Shown: positions 6,455 to 7,234 of the stretch, piece after piece
How the letters are laid out: each line of letters opens with the position of its first letter
How positions within the stretch are numbered: the stretch's first letter is position 1
Assembly: GCA_028703735.1 (NCBI GenBank)
Contig: JAQVMI010000090.1
Coordinates: forward strand, 1-7,234
DNA: 7,234 nucleotides
DNA from: Candidatus Cloacimonadota bacterium
GTDB lineage: Bacteria; Cloacimonadota; Cloacimonadia; Cloacimonadales; Cloacimonadaceae
Direction: 5' to 3'
Translations under genes and position numbers: made by a program
The notes under the pieces: generated by a model
Databases searched by the model: none
What the model was told of the DNA's origin: nothing
The model's input: the letters and a program-made list of their open reading frames with translations, nothing else

Positions 6455-7234
6455 TTTCTTATTCGCCTTTTTATCCTTAGAGCAAAGAATTTGCGCAAGG
6501 CTTGCAGAAAGGGTTCGTTGGTTTTTATCAATAAATAGTCGCATTTACAATGTTTGAAAAACCCCGTAAGCTCTGCCTGTTGTTTTTCCACCATAGCCTT
6601 GTAAGCTTTCCGCAAGTTTGGATCAGAACTATTTACCCATGCCTCTTTCCCTGTTTCGGGTTCCTTTAGCTTGATTATCCCTGCCTCAGGAAGCTCAAGC
6701 TCGCTGTTATCCAACACCTGTATGGCTATGGTATCGTGTTTTTGGCTTAGTATTTTCAAGGCAGGTTCATAGCCGCTATCCAGCCAATCGGAGACTATAA
6801 ACAGAATACAACGTTTTTTTAGCATCCTAATTGCGTATTCACAAGCTGCGCTTAGTGAGGTTTTTTTGCTTTTTGGCTGTAAATAAAGCACTTCCCGCAA
6901 TATAGCCAAAGCATTGTTTCTACCCTTGCGAGGTGGTAAATATAGCTCTGGAACATCGGAAAACATAATAAGCCCTACCAGATCATGATTTGCCACAGCC
7001 GAAAACGATAATCCTGCCACTATCTCGGCAATACGCTCACGTTTGAACATGTTTATGGTACCCAGGTTTTGTGAAGCACTGATATCAACCATAAAAACCA
7101 CCCGCAATTCTCTGGTTTCACGAAACTTCTTTATAAAAAGCTGTCCCATGCGTGCAGACACGTTCCAATCTATATCCCGATGATTATCTCCGGGTTGGTA
7201 TTCGCGAACTTCGGAAAACTCCAACCCCTGCCCG
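6451..7234 (-). CDS. DUF58 domain protein (VWA-like), 5' end outside the window
   Basis: This is a soluble cytoplasmic DUF58 protein, the usual partner of MoxR ATPase and the Bat VWA proteins. The frame is open through the right edge: 260 codons are visible and the first in-frame residues read GQGLEFSEVREYQPGD. That is the conserved DUF58 signature, followed by DIDWNVSAR. A TTG codon at 7224 falls inside this signature and is an internal Leu, not the start. Short DUF58 proteins of Bat operons are about 290-310 residues, so I infer that roughly 40 N-terminal residues are missing. Counting from the first visible residue, a MIDAS-like set is present: DISAS (D50, S52, S54), T125 in KKTSL, and D149 in VSDW. 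No membrane segment is seen. The C-terminus is basic (LRIKRRIRK). The TGA stop overlaps the next gene's ATG as ATGA, so translation is probably coupled. The family assignment is firm; the molecular role is inferred from context. Confidence 0.93.
   Translation of the reverse strand, partial: GQGLEFSEVREYQPGDNHRDIDWNVSARMGQLFIKKFRETRELRVVFMVDISASQNLGTINMFKRERIAEIVAGLSFSAVANHDLVGLIMFSDVPELYLPPRKGRNNALAILREVLYLQPKSKKTSLSAACEYAIRMLKKRCILFIVSDWLDSGYEPALKILSQKHDTIAIQVLDNSELELPEAGIIKLKEPETGKEAWVNSSDPNLRKAYKAMVEKQQAELTGFFKHCKCDYLLIKTNEPFLQALRKFFALRIKRRIRK

Noticed and set aside
6455..6544. Upstream ATG at 6544 as start of the mini-BatD gene
   Set aside because: It would place 30 polar residues before a clear signal peptide and overlap DUF58 by 94 bases; the ATG at 6454 with ATGA overlap is far more likely.
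6375..6557. 60-codon plus-strand frame opposite the mini-BatD start
   Set aside because: Antisense to the signal peptide and the DUF58 end; no support.
7222..7224. TTG at 7224 as the DUF58 start
   Set aside because: The frame stays open to the window edge and the residues GQG before it belong to the conserved DUF58 signature, so the gene is partial.

Overview
The window carries most of a Bat ("Bacteroides aerotolerance"-type) operon, all on the minus strand and read from the right edge leftwards. In transcription order it holds: the 3' part of a DUF58 (VWA-like) gene cut by the window edge; a small membrane protein resembling a mini-BatD; batA; batB; batC; batD; and batE. The MoxR-type AAA+ ATPase gene that normally heads such operons would lie beyond the right edge and is not seen. 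Together the genes encode a cell-envelope complex. BatA and BatB are membrane-anchored von Willebrand A proteins with intact metal-binding (MIDAS) residues. BatC and BatE carry TPR repeats, and BatD and the mini-BatD carry extracytoplasmic beta-rich parts plus a cytoplasmic helical tail. The DUF58 protein is a soluble VWA-like partner. By family knowledge MoxR acts as a chaperone-like ATPase on these VWA proteins. The physiological output (oxygen or envelope-stress tolerance) is unsettled in the family.

The organism cannot be named from this sequence alone. The DNA is moderately AT-rich. The complete DUF58-X-BatA-B-C-D-E order with separate batB and batC is typical of Bacteroidota, Spirochaetota (Leptospira) and other FCB-type phyla such as Cloacimonadota. 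Recognisable Shine-Dalgarno sequences (before batE and batC) argue mildly against a typical Bacteroidota. A Cloacimonadota-like FCB bacterium is my best guess, at low confidence.

Layout: 6451-7234 DUF58 (partial); 5540-6454 mini-BatD; 4545-5540 batA; 3527-4540 batB; 2940-3530 batC; 1159-2946 batD; 372-1079 batE. From DUF58 to batD the genes are packed with overlaps of 1 to 7 bases or a gap of 4 (ATGA, TAGTG, GTGA, GTGGTGA junctions), which suggests translational coupling. Only batE is set apart, by 79 bases, with its own good ribosome binding site. A perfect 7-bp hairpin ends directly against that site.

The left 371 bases hold no confident gene but are not featureless. A 43-base hairpin containing one copy of an 11-bp tandem repeat sits just after batE and is a candidate 3' end or terminator. 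An 18-of-19 inverted repeat spans 165-277. A 76-codon open frame with an ELKG motif runs off the left edge on the minus strand and has no start codon near its beginning, so it may be the end piece or remnant of a gene. I found no clear previously undescribed system. The best leads are the paired BatD-like tails, the batE leader hairpin, and the structured 3' flank.
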